DNA of 64,000 bases from Leptospira montravelensis. Its GTDB lineage: Bacteria; Spirochaetota; Leptospiria; Leptospirales; Leptospiraceae. Shown piece after piece: positions 28,111-37,710 of this stretch. The stretch is taken from positions 116,779 to 180,778 of the forward strand of contig NZ_RQFO01000001.1 of the NCBI RefSeq assembly GCF_004770045.1. The letters are read 5' to 3'. Below the pieces are notes generated by a model, which ran no database searches, was not told where the DNA came from, and saw only the letters and a program-made list of their open reading frames with translations. Positions within the stretch are counted from its first letter, which is position 1. Each line of letters starts with the position of its first letter. A program made the position numbers and the translations under genes.

Positions 28111-29136
28111 ATGCGATCGAATCCTTACCTCATATCCCTCTTTCTTTTCCTTTTTTGGGTCTGTACACCCACATCGTTTTCCCTTCCAGAAAATCCTTAC
28201 GCCGATTGGGCAAAGGATAATATCGGCTTACAGGAAAAGAACCTTCCTGCCTTAGATGGCAATTGGAATACAAGAGTTTATCCTTTGGATTCAAATCGAT
28301 TGGACACACTCATTGCGATCAATGCCATCGACGAAATCACAGATGTTCCCAAACCTACCAAAGATTTATCCCCTTGGGAAAAAGAATTAAACCAAATCTT
28401 CCAATTAATGCCAAAAGAATTGAATGCACTTACCAACTCTCTTGTGTACGGAATATATTTTGTCACCGATTTAGGTTCTACCGGACTTACGGGAATCGTG
28501 AGAAATAAAGAAGGAAAACCCATTGGAGGAATTATTTTCTTAGATTCCAATTTGTTAATGGATGGTAGTAATGATTGGGCAACAAAAAAAGAAGCTACGG
28601 CTTTTTTACCTTCCAAAGATCATTCTATTCGAGTCCATTTAGATGATACGAATTCCAAACAAATAACTCTACGTTTTATCATCTTACACGAATTAGGTCA
28701 TATTGTATCAATTGTCCAAGGACAGGCACCTGATTTTTCGGAAACCCAAAGAGATTTTAGAAAATTTCCTCTCTACGATGGAATCTGGTGGTCGGAAACC
28801 TATTCACCCTATGAAGCCACTTTTTTTCCCGAAAGATACAAAATTAAATTTTACCAAAGTGCCCCGACTCTTTCTTTATTTCCAGAAGGAAAACTCATCT
28901 ATAAAAAACTAACCAATACCGGGTTTGTATCTTTATATGCTGCCACAAATGCAGATGATACCTATGCAGAAGCCTTTGCACAGTATGCACATGTTTATTT
29001 ATACAAAAATGAATATAAGGTAATTCTCACTTCCAATGGAATTTCGGAAACTTTATTACATGATCCAATTCGAAAAGAAGGAGGAAGAAGGTTTCGTGAA
29101 ACATTCCAAACTATTTTTGCAAATCAAAATCTTTAG
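28111..29136 (+). CDS. Secreted zincin-like HExxH protein
   Basis: The 341-aa product has a signal peptide (residues 1-25, ending FSLPEN). A possible metallopeptidase site is FIILHELGHIVSIVQG (His-Glu-x-x-His near residue 195). A downstream DDTYAEAFAQYAHVY could supply the third metal ligand. I cannot place it in a named peptidase family. It overlaps the next gene by 41 bp, so the pair is coupled. Confidence 0.65.
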   Translation: MRSNPYLISLFLFLFWVCTPTSFSLPENPYADWAKDNIGLQEKNLPALDGNWNTRVYPLDSNRLDTLIAINAIDEITDVPKPTKDLSPWEKELNQIFQLMPKELNALTNSLVYGIYFVTDLGSTGLTGIVRNKEGKPIGGIIFLDSNLLMDGSNDWATKKEATAFLPSKDHSIRVHLDDTNSKQITLRFIILHELGHIVSIVQGQAPDFSETQRDFRKFPLYDGIWWSETYSPYEATFFPERYKIKFYQSAPTLSLFPEGKLIYKKLTNTGFVSLYAATNADDTYAEAFAQYAHVYLYKNEYKVILTSNGISETLLHDPIRKEGGRRFRETFQTIFANQNL

Positions 29137-30424
29137 TTTTTTATTTTTGATTTGTACTGTTTTTTTTCCTCTTAGTTCGGAACCTATTTCCAACGATACA
29201 AAACCACTCCTCATTGAAACCAATACAGAAATTGTTTCTGACTTTTTATGGCGTGGAAATTCTTTTGCAGGGGAAGCTGAAAACAGAAGGAATGGTGCCA
29301 CATACCAAAGTTTTACTTATGCCCCAGCTCTCCAACCTAGTATCAATGTTTGGTCGCCAGAAAAAAAATTCCAATGGTCTCTATTTGGAAATTTTCAATT
29401 AACAAATAGAAACGATATAGACTCTGATAAAAGAATTTTTCAATCCAAGCCAGGTGGTGTTGGTCCTTCGTACTTGGGTGAAGACACAATTTTCTATGAT
29501 CCTTATGGCCAAGATCCATGTGTTCGTTCCGTCCAAGAAAGAATCTCAAACGCTGGGGAAGGAACCGATCCGTGTATGGGTTATAGCCCAAGTGGCGGTT
29601 ATGGTCCCAAAAAAGAACCAAATGGAAATAAAAGATCCGATGGAATGTTTTTTTCCATGAGTTATCATTTTGATCCCAGCAAGTTTGGTGATTTCGCAGT
29701 GGGAATTTGGTTTTATAATACATTTCAAAAAACACCCAGCTCACTACTTTCGCCAAACACACAAAAACAAAATCCGTATGTTTCCGGTGGACCAAATAAC
29801 ACACAGAATGCGAATAATCCAGATGCCATCACTAGACTTGTTTGGCATGAGTATTTTTTACAATGGAAACTCCCTTTTCTAAAAATAGTGAAACCCACCC
29901 TTTCCTACTACACCCAATACTCTACCGAAAATGGGGGACTGCTTGCAGGCAAAAATTATCTTTCGTTAAGTGCCTATTATACTTTTCGAGAAGAAGAATT
30001 TTTTAGAATTATGCCTCATTTCAATTTAGGTTATGCAATGAGTAATAATGCCGTTGATAATAGAAACGGAATCCAAGATATTACAACCTCTACTTCTTTT
30101 TTCTTTGGGGACTTTTTTATCAAACTATCACATATCTTTCGTCCCGATCTCTACCTTTGGGATACAAATAATTACTATGGATATGCGGGAGGAGATCCAA
30201 ACAAAGCAAATTGGAACCGAAGTTCTGAAGATGGGAAGGTAACCAATCCTTCACGGATTTATGGTGCGTACAATACCTCAATCTTAAACACCATCGAACA
30301 GATAAACACTGGGAATTCCCTAGCTGACGCAATTGCAAAAACTTGGCTGAGAGAAGCCTATACCTTACAAAAAATCCCAGCTCATTTATTCTATGTTAGC
30401 TTAGGTTATTCTAAAACTTTTTAG
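29096..30424 (+). CDS. Predicted outer-membrane beta-barrel protein
   Basis: I chose the GTG at 29096, which has AGGAGG upstream and gives a signal peptide (KLFLQIKIFSFLFLICTVFFPLSS). The longer frame to 29036 lies inside the previous gene. The 442-aa product is rich in Tyr, Asn, Phe and Gly with alternating strands, e.g. FFSMSYHFDPSKFGDFAVGIWFYN, and ends FYVSLGYSKTF. The terminal Phe is the usual barrel C-terminal signal. The substrate or role is unknown. It is coupled to the HExxH gene. Confidence 0.7.
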   Translation: MKHSKLFLQIKIFSFLFLICTVFFPLSSEPISNDTKPLLIETNTEIVSDFLWRGNSFAGEAENRRNGATYQSFTYAPALQPSINVWSPEKKFQWSLFGNFQLTNRNDIDSDKRIFQSKPGGVGPSYLGEDTIFYDPYGQDPCVRSVQERISNAGEGTDPCMGYSPSGGYGPKKEPNGNKRSDGMFFSMSYHFDPSKFGDFAVGIWFYNTFQKTPSSLLSPNTQKQNPYVSGGPNNTQNANNPDAITRLVWHEYFLQWKLPFLKIVKPTLSYYTQYSTENGGLLAGKNYLSLSAYYTFREEEFFRIMPHFNLGYAMSNNAVDNRNGIQDITTSTSFFFGDFFIKLSHIFRPDLYLWDTNNYYGYAGGDPNKANWNRSSEDGKVTNPSRIYGAYNTSILNTIEQINTGNSLADAIAKTWLREAYTLQKIPAHLFYVSLGYSKTF

Positions 30425-30471
30425 TTCTTTTTTGACTGTTTTGTTTTTTATAATTTAATATTAGGAAAGAC

Positions 30472-30499
30472 TTGACTAAGCCAATTCATGAATTAGAAT
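30472..30499 (+). promoter_or_regulatory. Sigma-70-like promoter for the chemotaxis operon
   Basis: TTGACT (30472-30477) and TAGAAT (30494-30499) are 16 nt apart, each matching the consensus at five of six positions. The start codon of the MCP gene is at 30524, with CTAGGGGAAA as Shine-Dalgarno. The spacer holds the small palindrome AATTCATGAATT. Placement suggests housekeeping rather than sigma-28 control. Confidence 0.5.
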
Positions 30500-30523
30500 T
30501 CCGTCCACCTCTAGGGGAAAACT

Positions 30524-32269
30524 ATGAAATGGATTCATGATCTTAAAATTCGAGTCAAATTACTTTTGGCTTTTATGGTAACGATTCTTTTGATGATTGT
30601 TGTAGCAAGTGCCAGTTTTTATTCAGCACGTCAAATTTTAGCATCGCTTCACACAGTCTTTGAAGATCGTGTTGTGCCAATCAGCCAAATCAAAGAAGTA
30701 TCAGATGCTTACCTGATTGGAATTGTAGATTCAGCCAATAAAGTCCGGGCCAAAAAGATCACCGTCGAGGAAGCTCTCGGATCCATTCGAGAATCCGAAA
30801 CAAAGGCAGATGAAATATGGAAGGTATATTTAGGAACCTATCTTGTCCCTGAAGAAAAAGCGATCATTGATCAGATGGAAAAAGAATTTCCACCACTCAA
30901 AGCTGGCGTCAAACAACTTCGCATCCTATTAGAAACACGAAACGAAGCAGAATTAGAAAAGTTTGTTACCGTTGATATGTATCCTATCTTTGAGCCACTC
31001 ACCAATCACTTAGATGATTTGATCCGAGTGCAATTAAAAGTGGCAAAAGAAGAATATCATAAATCTGAGGCACATTTCGAAAGCTCTCTAGCGATAGTCA
31101 CCACCGTAGTGATCATTTCATTTATATTGGTATTTGTCATCGCTATCTTTTTTTCAGACTCAATCGCTGCTCCTATGAAAAAAATTGTAGAAGTGGCACA
31201 AACAGTTTCCATTGGAGATCTTGATGTCAATTTAGAAACAAAACATAGAACTCAGAATACAAAAAACTTAGAAGGCAATGAAATCCAACAGCTCTCTCAA
31301 GCTTTTATGGAACTTGTTTCTTTTATCAAAGAACGTGCTGAACACTTAGAAAGAATCGCTAATTCAGATCTCAGTGCCGATGTCACACTTAAATCAGAAC
31401 GTGACCAATTGGGGTTAAGTTTACGAAGAATGCTGATCAATTTATCCGATGTTGTGGAAAAATTATTTTTTACTTCGCAAGAGGTGGATTTAGGTGCCCA
31501 ACAATTAGCTGATGCAAGCACTTCGCTTTCGGAAGCAGCTAGCGAACAAGCAAGTGCGGTAGAAGAAATTTCAGCTACTCTCACAGAAATCAGCAATAGT
31601 TTTCTTTCCAATGCTGAAAATGCTGAAAGAATGACAGAATTTTCAGAATCGACCGCAAAACAAGCATTAGAAGGTAATACCAAAATGAAGGATTTGGTCT
31701 CAGCAATGGGAGAAATCAGTTACTCTTTTGATCAAATTTCAAAAATCAACAAAGTCATTAACGATATTGCATTCCAAACCAACATCCTAGCACTCAATGC
31801 AGCAGTCGAAGCAGCAAGAGCAGGACAACATGGAAAAGGATTTGCAGTGGTTGCGGAAGAAGTAAGAAATCTGGCTCAAAAAAGTGCAAATGCGGCCGAC
31901 GAAACAACATTACTGATCGAATCTTCGATGAAAAAAGTAAAACTTGGAAATGAAGCCACCGAAAAAACTGCAGAAGTTCTTGGTAAAATCTCTGACAGCG
32001 CAGAAAATGTAAGTAATCTTACAAAAGAATTAGCATTGTCCATCCACGAACAAAAATCGGCAGTTTTACAAATCACTCAAGGAATAGACCAGGTAACGAC
32101 CGTAACATCAACAACAGCTGCATCGGCAGAAGAAGTAGCTGCTTCCAGCGAAACTTTGAAACGCCAAGTGGAAATTATGCGATCTATCATCATGAGTTTT
32201 AAGTTAAAGGAAGATACTTCTAAATCGACAGCCCTCACTCGGGTGGAAAGGCCAAGAATCATTTTATAG
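30524..32269 (+). CDS. Methyl-accepting chemotaxis protein
   Basis: The 581-aa product has TM1 (about 14-34), a periplasmic four-helix ligand domain, TM2 (about 190-213), HAMP and a long signalling coiled coil. The hairpin tip is [22 protein letters not shown]...[10 protein letters not shown]. The C-terminus ends RVERPRIIL and lacks the NWETF-type CheR tether. Gln/Glu-rich methylation helices are present. It is first in a tight operon with CheW, CheA and CheB, so it probably feeds this dedicated pathway. Confidence 0.93.
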   Translation: MKWIHDLKIRVKLLLAFMVTILLMIVVASASFYSARQILASLHTVFEDRVVPISQIKEVSDAYLIGIVDSANKVRAKKITVEEALGSIRESETKADEIWKVYLGTYLVPEEKAIIDQMEKEFPPLKAGVKQLRILLETRNEAELEKFVTVDMYPIFEPLTNHLDDLIRVQLKVAKEEYHKSEAHFESSLAIVTTVVIISFILVFVIAIFFSDSIAAPMKKIVEVAQTVSIGDLDVNLETKHRTQNTKNLEGNEIQQLSQAFMELVSFIKERAEHLERIANSDLSADVTLKSERDQLGLSLRRMLINLSDVVEKLFFTSQEVDLGAQQLADASTSLSEAASEQASAVEEISATLTEISNSFLSNAENAERMTEFSESTAKQALEGNTKMKDLVSAMGEISYSFDQISKINKVINDIAFQTNILALNAAVEAARAGQHGKGFAVVAEEVRNLAQKSANAADETTLLIESSMKKVKLGNEATEKTAEVLGKISDSAENVSNLTKELALSIHEQKSAVLQITQGIDQVTTVTSTTAASAEEVAASSETLKRQVEIMRSIIMSFKLKEDTSKSTALTRVERPRIIL

Positions 32270-32276
32270 GTCTATT

Positions 32277-32780
32277 ATGAGCCAGAATTTAAATTCATGG
32301 GACATGAACGCAGACGAAGATACAATGAAGGATCTGTATCTTTGTTTTAGCTTGGAGGATAGGGACTATGCTTTTGAAGTCCGCCATCTAACAGAGATAC
32401 TTGCCCTTCCTACAATAACTACAATTCCAGGCACGGCTCTTTTTTTAAAAGGTGTCATCAATATTCGAGGTAAAATTATCCCAGTTATGGATGTTCGTCT
32501 TCGTTTTGATATGTCTTTTAAACCTTATCACGAAAGAACCTGTGTATTACTTGTAGAACTAGATGGACTTCCCCTTGGTTTGATTGTTGATAAAGTAAAC
32601 GATGTCTTACGAATCCCAACAGAAAATATAGACTTAGCACCGAAAATCGGCGAATCAAAATCTTCAAGATTTATTTATGCAACGGGAAGAGTTGGTGATT
32701 CAGTTAAAATTCTCATTAACTTACAAAGGTTACTCACAGAAGAAGAAACCGTCTTAATTAAGGACATTCCGGGAAATTAA
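32277..32780 (+). CDS. cheW: CheW coupling protein
   Basis: The 167-aa product has the CheW fold: LYLCFSLEDRDYAFEVRHLTEIL, KGVINIRGKIIPVMDVRLRF and GLIVDKVNDVLRIP. It joins the receptor to the CheA P5 domain. An N-terminal extension of about 20 residues precedes the domain. It sits 7 bp after the MCP and 4 bp before cheA. Confidence 0.93.
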   Translation: MSQNLNSWDMNADEDTMKDLYLCFSLEDRDYAFEVRHLTEILALPTITTIPGTALFLKGVINIRGKIIPVMDVRLRFDMSFKPYHERTCVLLVELDGLPLGLIVDKVNDVLRIPTENIDLAPKIGESKSSRFIYATGRVGDSVKILINLQRLLTEEETVLIKDIPGN

Positions 32781-32784
32781 TTTC

Positions 32785-34668
32785 ATGGAAAGAGATGATG
32801 TATTAGAATACTTACTGGAAGCCAGAGAAACTCTTGAAAGTATCGAAAAGGAACTACTCCATTTCGAAAAATCAACGTTAGATGGCAGCCTAGTAGATCG
32901 TGAACTTCTTGATACTTTATTTCGACATTTTCATACCATCAAAGGAAGTTCTGGTTTCTTTGGATTAACGGCAATTGTGAAAATAGCCCATGCAGCAGAA
33001 AATCTTTTAGATTATTTAAGAAACAATCCTGATGCGCAGGATGAAGACACCTTAGAATATTTAATCACAGCCCTTGACCATTTAAATGAACTCGTTGAAC
33101 ACGAAGAGAATTCTCCGACAGGAGGTGGTTTTTTCAATGTTTTACAAACTCAATTTTTAGAGAAATTAAACGAAAAAAATGAAGTGATTCGTGTAAGGCA
33201 AACGCAAACAACAGAAACAGCAAAGACAAACCAATCGGAACCCGAATTTGGTTTGTTTCAAAATACGACAAGTCACAATAACCAAAAAGTAGAAGAGTTT
33301 GGTTTATTTATAGAAAAATCAGAAACAGATGGCAAAGAGGAGTTTGGATTATTTACGGATGATTCAATTTCAACACCAAATGAAGAGTTTGGTTTATTCA
33401 TTAAATCTGATGTAATCTTTAAAAAAAATATAATTCAAAAACCAGAAGAGAATCTCAAAACAGAAAAAAAATCTATCATCAAAAAAGACATCCGCATTGA
33501 TACAGATAAACTAGATTCTCTCCTCGACATCGTCGGCGAAATTGTGATCACAGAACCTATGGTAACGGATCATCCCGATATCACAAAACTGAAACTGGAG
33601 AACTTTCAAAAGACAGCCCTCCAATTAAAAAAATTAATTAGGAACCTTCAAGAAATTACACTGAGCTTACGTATGGTTCCTATTGCAGGAATCTTCTCTC
33701 GTATGGAACGCCTTGTAAGAGATACTGCAAAAAAAACAGGGAAACAGGTAAACCTGGTTATTTCTGGCGAAGATACAGAAATTGATAAATCCATCATCGA
33801 AGAAATGTATGATCCCCTCGTCCATATTTTACGAAATGCCATTGATCATGGATTAGAAACTCCCGAAGAAAGGAAAGAGGCCGGCAAACAGCCGCAAGGT
33901 ACAATTCAACTAACAGCAACACAGTCTGGAAAAGAAGTTTGGATTGAAGTTCGAGATGATGGAAAAGGTCTGAGTCGAGAAAAGATATTGAATAAAGCAA
34001 TTTCTCTAGGACTACTTAGTCGTTCTGATTCAGAAATTTTGGAAGATAAAGAAATTTGGGAGTTTTTATTTCACCCTGGATTTTCAACAGCTAAAGAAGT
34101 AACTGACCTTTCAGGAAGAGGAGTTGGATTGGATGTTGTTAGAAAAAATGTAACAACTCTCAAAGGATTTGTAGATGTATTTTCTATCTATGGCCAAGGA
34201 ACTACATTTCTTATTCGAGTGCCATTAACACTCGCTATTATTGAAGGGTTAGTGGTTCGCAAATCTGATACATATTTCATTTTACCTTCAATTGATGTGA
34301 AAGAATCTATGTATCTGGTTAACGAACCTATCAACGAGTTATATAATAACAATCATAGTATACAGTACAGAACGAATCAAATTTCAATAGTAGACATAAA
34401 CTTATTGTTTGGAAAAGATTCAGAATTAAATAATCAAAGATCTCTTAAAGAAAAATACTTGATCGTTACAGAATCACACGAAAAACAATTGGGTATTGTT
34501 TTTGATGAAATCCTTGGGAACCAATCCATTGTGATTAAACCTATTTCCCCTATTTTCAAAAACATCAATGGCCTTGCTGGTTGCACAATTCTCGGGAATG
34601 GACATGCAGGTCTTATTTTGGATGTGAGAAAATTAATTAGCCAACATTTATCTTCGGTTACTATATGA
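32785..34668 (+). CDS. cheA: Chemotaxis histidine kinase CheA with four EFGLF repeats
   Basis: The 627-aa product has P1 with phosphoacceptor His50 (FHTIKGSSGF). A linker (about 135-240) follows in place of a usual P2 domain and carries EFGLF four times. P3 and P4 come next, with HILRNAIDHGLE (N box), RDDGKGLS and SGRGVGLDVVRK, then a P5 CheW-like domain (about 480-627). All kinase boxes look intact. It overlaps cheB by 4 bp. The repeats may be docking sites for receivers (CheB, the two CheY-like proteins), which is inference. Confidence 0.93.
   Translation: MERDDVLEYLLEARETLESIEKELLHFEKSTLDGSLVDRELLDTLFRHFHTIKGSSGFFGLTAIVKIAHAAENLLDYLRNNPDAQDEDTLEYLITALDHLNELVEHEENSPTGGGFFNVLQTQFLEKLNEKNEVIRVRQTQTTETAKTNQSEPEFGLFQNTTSHNNQKVEEFGLFIEKSETDGKEEFGLFTDDSISTPNEEFGLFIKSDVIFKKNIIQKPEENLKTEKKSIIKKDIRIDTDKLDSLLDIVGEIVITEPMVTDHPDITKLKLENFQKTALQLKKLIRNLQEITLSLRMVPIAGIFSRMERLVRDTAKKTGKQVNLVISGEDTEIDKSIIEEMYDPLVHILRNAIDHGLETPEERKEAGKQPQGTIQLTATQSGKEVWIEVRDDGKGLSREKILNKAISLGLLSRSDSEILEDKEIWEFLFHPGFSTAKEVTDLSGRGVGLDVVRKNVTTLKGFVDVFSIYGQGTTFLIRVPLTLAIIEGLVVRKSDTYFILPSIDVKESMYLVNEPINELYNNNHSIQYRTNQISIVDINLLFGKDSELNNQRSLKEKYLIVTESHEKQLGIVFDEILGNQSIVIKPISPIFKNINGLAGCTILGNGHAGLILDVRKLISQHLSSVTI
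33244..33399 (+). repeat. Four in-frame EFGLF repeats in the CheA linker
   Basis: Units at 33244-33258, 33295-33309, 33340-33354 and 33385-33399 encode EFGLF at CheA residues 154, 171, 186 and 201. Spacing is 17, 15 and 15 residues. Three of four are preceded by Glu, and the last three are followed by Ile or Thr. The DNA codons differ between units, so the peptide, not the DNA, appears to be conserved. Confidence 0.9.
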
Positions 34669-35708
34669 AAAAACACACTGTCATCGTTGTGGATGACCAA
34701 AAGTCTGTGCGAAGTATGATCAAACGTTGGATTGAATCCGATCCAAACTGGGAAGTTATAGGAGAAGCTAACAATCCCTACGAGGCAAGGGATTTAATTA
34801 TAGAAAAACAGCCGGAGGTAATGACATTAGATGTTCATATGCCGGGTATGGACGGCATTGTTTTTCTTAAAAAACTCCTACCACAATACCCAATGCCAGT
34901 CATTATGTTTAGTTCTTCCACAACTGAAGGAGCGGGAATTACATTAGAAGCTTTAGAAGCTGGGGCATTTGATTATGTAACTAAACCAATAGGTACACAA
35001 GAAAGTTTAGTAGAAGCAAAAGAAGACTTAATTTCAAAACTATATGAAAGTTTAAATTACAATGTTTCGCCATCGGCTAATTCCCAAAAAACAAATTCAT
35101 TTGATTCAAATTACAAAAGATCAAAACCAACATTTAAACGAAAATTTATATTGATAGGCTCTTCAACAGGTGGAACCACCGCTTTACGAAAATTATTGGA
35201 TGAGGTAGATGAAACTTTTCCACCAATACTCATAGCACAACACATGCCAGAAAATTTCACCGCTTTATTTGCACAAAGACTCAATTCTGATTTGAAGGTT
35301 CATGTTAAAGAAGCTAAAGACAAAGAAATTTTACAAAAAGGAAATGTCTATATCGCCCCAGGAAACTACCATTTAGGAATTCAAAAACTTGGCAATGACC
35401 ACTACACTCGCATTTTTCAAACTGACAAAAAAAATGGGCACCGACCCTCAGTGGATGTTTTGTTTGAATCAGCCGCAGAACAAGACTTAGCTTGTGAATG
35501 TATAGGAATCATACTTACCGGAATGGGCAGTGATGGTGCAACTGGACTATTAAAGCTCAAAAACAAAGGTTGCCTTACTATAGGTCAGAACAAAGAGTCA
35601 TGTGTGGTTTATGGAATGCCTAAGGTAGCCTATGAATTAGGAGCGGTTACCTACCAGGTTCCGCTCGAAGAAATGATAGAAAAAATCAAGGAAATAGCAT
35701 CATTATGA
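34665..35708 (+). CDS. cheB: CheB methylesterase/response regulator
   Basis: The 347-aa product has a receiver (Asp10/11, phospho-Asp56 in TLDVHMPGMDG, Lys in VTKPI), a linker and the C-terminal methylesterase. The catalytic Ser, His and Asp are visible in GSSTGGTTAL, AQHMPENFT and TGMGSDGATG. It removes methyl groups from receptors and can deamidate Gln. No cheR is in this cluster. Four-base overlaps on both sides show tight coupling. Confidence 0.95.
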   Translation: MKKHTVIVVDDQKSVRSMIKRWIESDPNWEVIGEANNPYEARDLIIEKQPEVMTLDVHMPGMDGIVFLKKLLPQYPMPVIMFSSSTTEGAGITLEALEAGAFDYVTKPIGTQESLVEAKEDLISKLYESLNYNVSPSANSQKTNSFDSNYKRSKPTFKRKFILIGSSTGGTTALRKLLDEVDETFPPILIAQHMPENFTALFAQRLNSDLKVHVKEAKDKEILQKGNVYIAPGNYHLGIQKLGNDHYTRIFQTDKKNGHRPSVDVLFESAAEQDLACECIGIILTGMGSDGATGLLKLKNKGCLTIGQNKESCVVYGMPKVAYELGAVTYQVPLEEMIEKIKEIASL

Positions 35709-36961
35709 TTCCGCATTGTCTATTATTAGAAAGCAAAAACACTAAACCAATTGCGGACTTGCTAAAAGAAATTAGCTACACCTTTGAAAGAGTAAACCAA
35801 TTTGAAGAAATCTCCAAAACCTTAGAACAAGGAAAATTTCATTTTTTAATTTTCCATGCTAATGATCTAATCAACGAAAATGACCCAAAAAAGCTTTCCG
35901 AGTTAACAACAGACTTTCCACAAACCTTAATTATTTTAATTACCGATACATCCCAATGGGACCTAACTGCTTCTCTTTTAAAAAGACATTCAGTTTATGA
36001 TTTTATTCAAACACCAGTTGATGCAGACCTCCTTAAATTTACATTGGATCGTTCATTTTTATACCTATCAACCAAACTGAAATCTCAATTTTTAAACGAT
36101 GCAGAAAACAATTTGTACAAACGGATGGTTGAAATCTTCGATTGGAAAAAATCGATTTCTCACAAAGAAAACGAAAACATTGCGGCAGACATTATTCACC
36201 AAATGAATATTAACTTATTTCAAGGAAGTGGAATTGGCACATTAATGAGTGTAGTTAGTATTTTGATTTCCAAAAGTAAATTAGACCAAGAAGAAAAAAA
36301 TTACACAATCCCCAAACCAGTAATGGACTTACTTTCGGAAAACTACGAAGCGGCCAAGAGTATGTTTGATAGTATGTCAATTTCACAGTCAATAATAGAC
36401 GATGAAGGAAAAGTAAATAGAAAAGAATCTCCAACAAAACTTCTTCCCATTATAGAAAGTGAACTGAAAAACTTAAGCGAAGCGCTCAGTATCAAAGCTC
36501 AGAAAATCAATTTAAGCCAGATTCCAATTTCAGCCGCTGGAAAAAAAATTTGGTTAGATGAAACAAAACTCTCTTATGTTATTCGCGAAGTATTATTGAA
36601 TGCAATTAAATATTCTAAAGAACAAGATATAATTTATTTAATTTTCTTTCAAAAAGAAAATTTCTTAGAATTAAAAGTAATTAACCCAGCTTACCAAAAT
36701 GATGACGGTACAAACGGTATACCAGAAAAATTCGAATCCTTCGTTTTCGAACCATTTTTTAGAATTTCATCTGTAGTAGATGATAGTTATGCGAAATTTG
36801 AACAATTTAGATTTGGACTAGGATTACCTCTGGTCAAAAAAATTATGGACCAACACCAAGCCAATGTACAAATTTATAATATAGAAAATAACTTTAGAAA
36901 CGAAAACACAAATGATATATGTTTAACAATTCGATTTCCATTACTAGAAGAGGAGAATTAA
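35705..36961 (+). CDS. Soluble histidine kinase-like protein with degenerate receiver
   Basis: The 418-aa product begins with a receiver-like fold (residues 1-120). The phospho-Asp position holds His51 (LIFHAND) and the usual C-terminal Lys is replaced (FIQTPVD), so it is probably not phosphorylated. The middle resembles a dimerisation domain with DIIHQMNINLF. The C-terminus is HATPase-like: REVLLNAIKYSK (N box) and FRFGLGLPLVKKI (G2), while the usual DxGxG is altered. It lacks membrane helices. It may tune the chemotaxis receivers; function unproven. Confidence 0.75.
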   Translation: MIPHCLLLESKNTKPIADLLKEISYTFERVNQFEEISKTLEQGKFHFLIFHANDLINENDPKKLSELTTDFPQTLIILITDTSQWDLTASLLKRHSVYDFIQTPVDADLLKFTLDRSFLYLSTKLKSQFLNDAENNLYKRMVEIFDWKKSISHKENENIAADIIHQMNINLFQGSGIGTLMSVVSILISKSKLDQEEKNYTIPKPVMDLLSENYEAAKSMFDSMSISQSIIDDEGKVNRKESPTKLLPIIESELKNLSEALSIKAQKINLSQIPISAAGKKIWLDETKLSYVIREVLLNAIKYSKEQDIIYLIFFQKENFLELKVINPAYQNDDGTNGIPEKFESFVFEPFFRISSVVDDSYAKFEQFRFGLGLPLVKKIMDQHQANVQIYNIENNFRNENTNDICLTIRFPLLEEEN

Positions 36962-36962
36962 A

Positions 36963-37322
36963 ATGGCAAAAATACTCACAGTGGACGACGCACCAGCTGT
37001 ATTAAAAATATTAAACTTGGTGTTAACAACAGAAGGTCACGAAGTAACCGCGGCAACTAACGGAACTGAAGCACTTCAAAAGATTGAAAATTCAAGTTTC
37101 GACATAGGGATTTTTGATGTTAATATGCCTGGAATGACAGGGATTGAATTAACGGAAAAAACTTTAAAAACTGAAAATGGGAAATCCATGAAAATCGTAA
37201 TGTTAACTACTGAATCTAGCGAAGAAATGAAAAATAAAGGTAAAGCCGCTGGAGCCGTAGGATGGCTAGTGAAACCTTTTGCCAACGAATCACTGATCAA
37301 ATTAATTTCTCAATTAGTTTAA
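36963..37322 (+). CDS. cheY: CheY-like response regulator 1
   Basis: A 119-aa stand-alone receiver with acidic pair Asp8/Asp9, phospho-Asp52 (IFDVNMPGMTG), Thr in MLTTESS and Lys in VKPFAN. It lies 1 bp after the kinase-like gene and 7 bp before a second, similar receiver (VDD-x-PAVLKI and IFDxNMPG are shared). It could carry the output to the motor switch or act as a phosphate sink. Confidence 0.88.
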   Translation: MAKILTVDDAPAVLKILNLVLTTEGHEVTAATNGTEALQKIENSSFDIGIFDVNMPGMTGIELTEKTLKTENGKSMKIVMLTTESSEEMKNKGKAAGAVGWLVKPFANESLIKLISQLV

Positions 37323-37329
37323 ATGAAAA

Positions 37330-37710
37330 ATGGCTTCAATTCTTGTAGTAGATGACTCTCCGGCTGTCCTAAAGATTGTTAGGTTAGCTTTAATTAGCCA
37401 GGGTCACAAAGTTAACACTTGTAGTAATGGAGAAAAAGCATTAGAAATATTAAATTCTGATGTTTCGATTCAGCTAGGTATCTTCGATTTTAATATGCCT
37501 GGCATTAGTGGGATAGAACTAATTAAAGAAACAAAGAAAGTGAGAAAAGACAAAGGTTTCAAATTCCTTGTTCTTTCCGTTGAGGATAAACCTGAAATTA
37601 TATCCAATGCCTTATTGCATGGTGCCGACGCATGGATGATAAAGCCATTTAACAACGAACAGTTAATTAACCAAGTCACGGAGCTAATCGAAAAAGATGC
37701 TTCCCTTTGA
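37330..37710 (+). CDS. CheY-like response regulator 2
   Basis: A 126-aa receiver with Asp8/Asp9, phospho-Asp53 (IFDFNMPGISG), Ser instead of Thr in VLSVEDK, and Lys in IKPFNN. Similarity to the preceding receiver suggests a tandem duplication that has diverged. It overlaps the start of the following kinase by 14 bp. One of the two may be the motor output and the other a sink or partner of the adjacent kinase. Confidence 0.87.
   Translation: MASILVVDDSPAVLKIVRLALISQGHKVNTCSNGEKALEILNSDVSIQLGIFDFNMPGISGIELIKETKKVRKDKGFKFLVLSVEDKPEIISNALLHGADAWMIKPFNNEQLINQVTELIEKDASL

Noticed and set aside
29036..29095. Longer N-terminus for the barrel protein
   Set aside because: It lies inside the upstream gene; the GTG at 29096 has AGGAGG and gives a proper signal peptide.
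30432..30454. TTGACT/TATAAT pair before the MCP gene
   Set aside because: The spacer is only 11 nt, too short for sigma-70; the pair at 30472-30499 fits better.
33240..33402. EFGLF region considered as a DNA-level tandem repeat or CRISPR-like array
   Set aside because: Codons differ among units and spacers are coding, so it is a peptide repeat within cheA.
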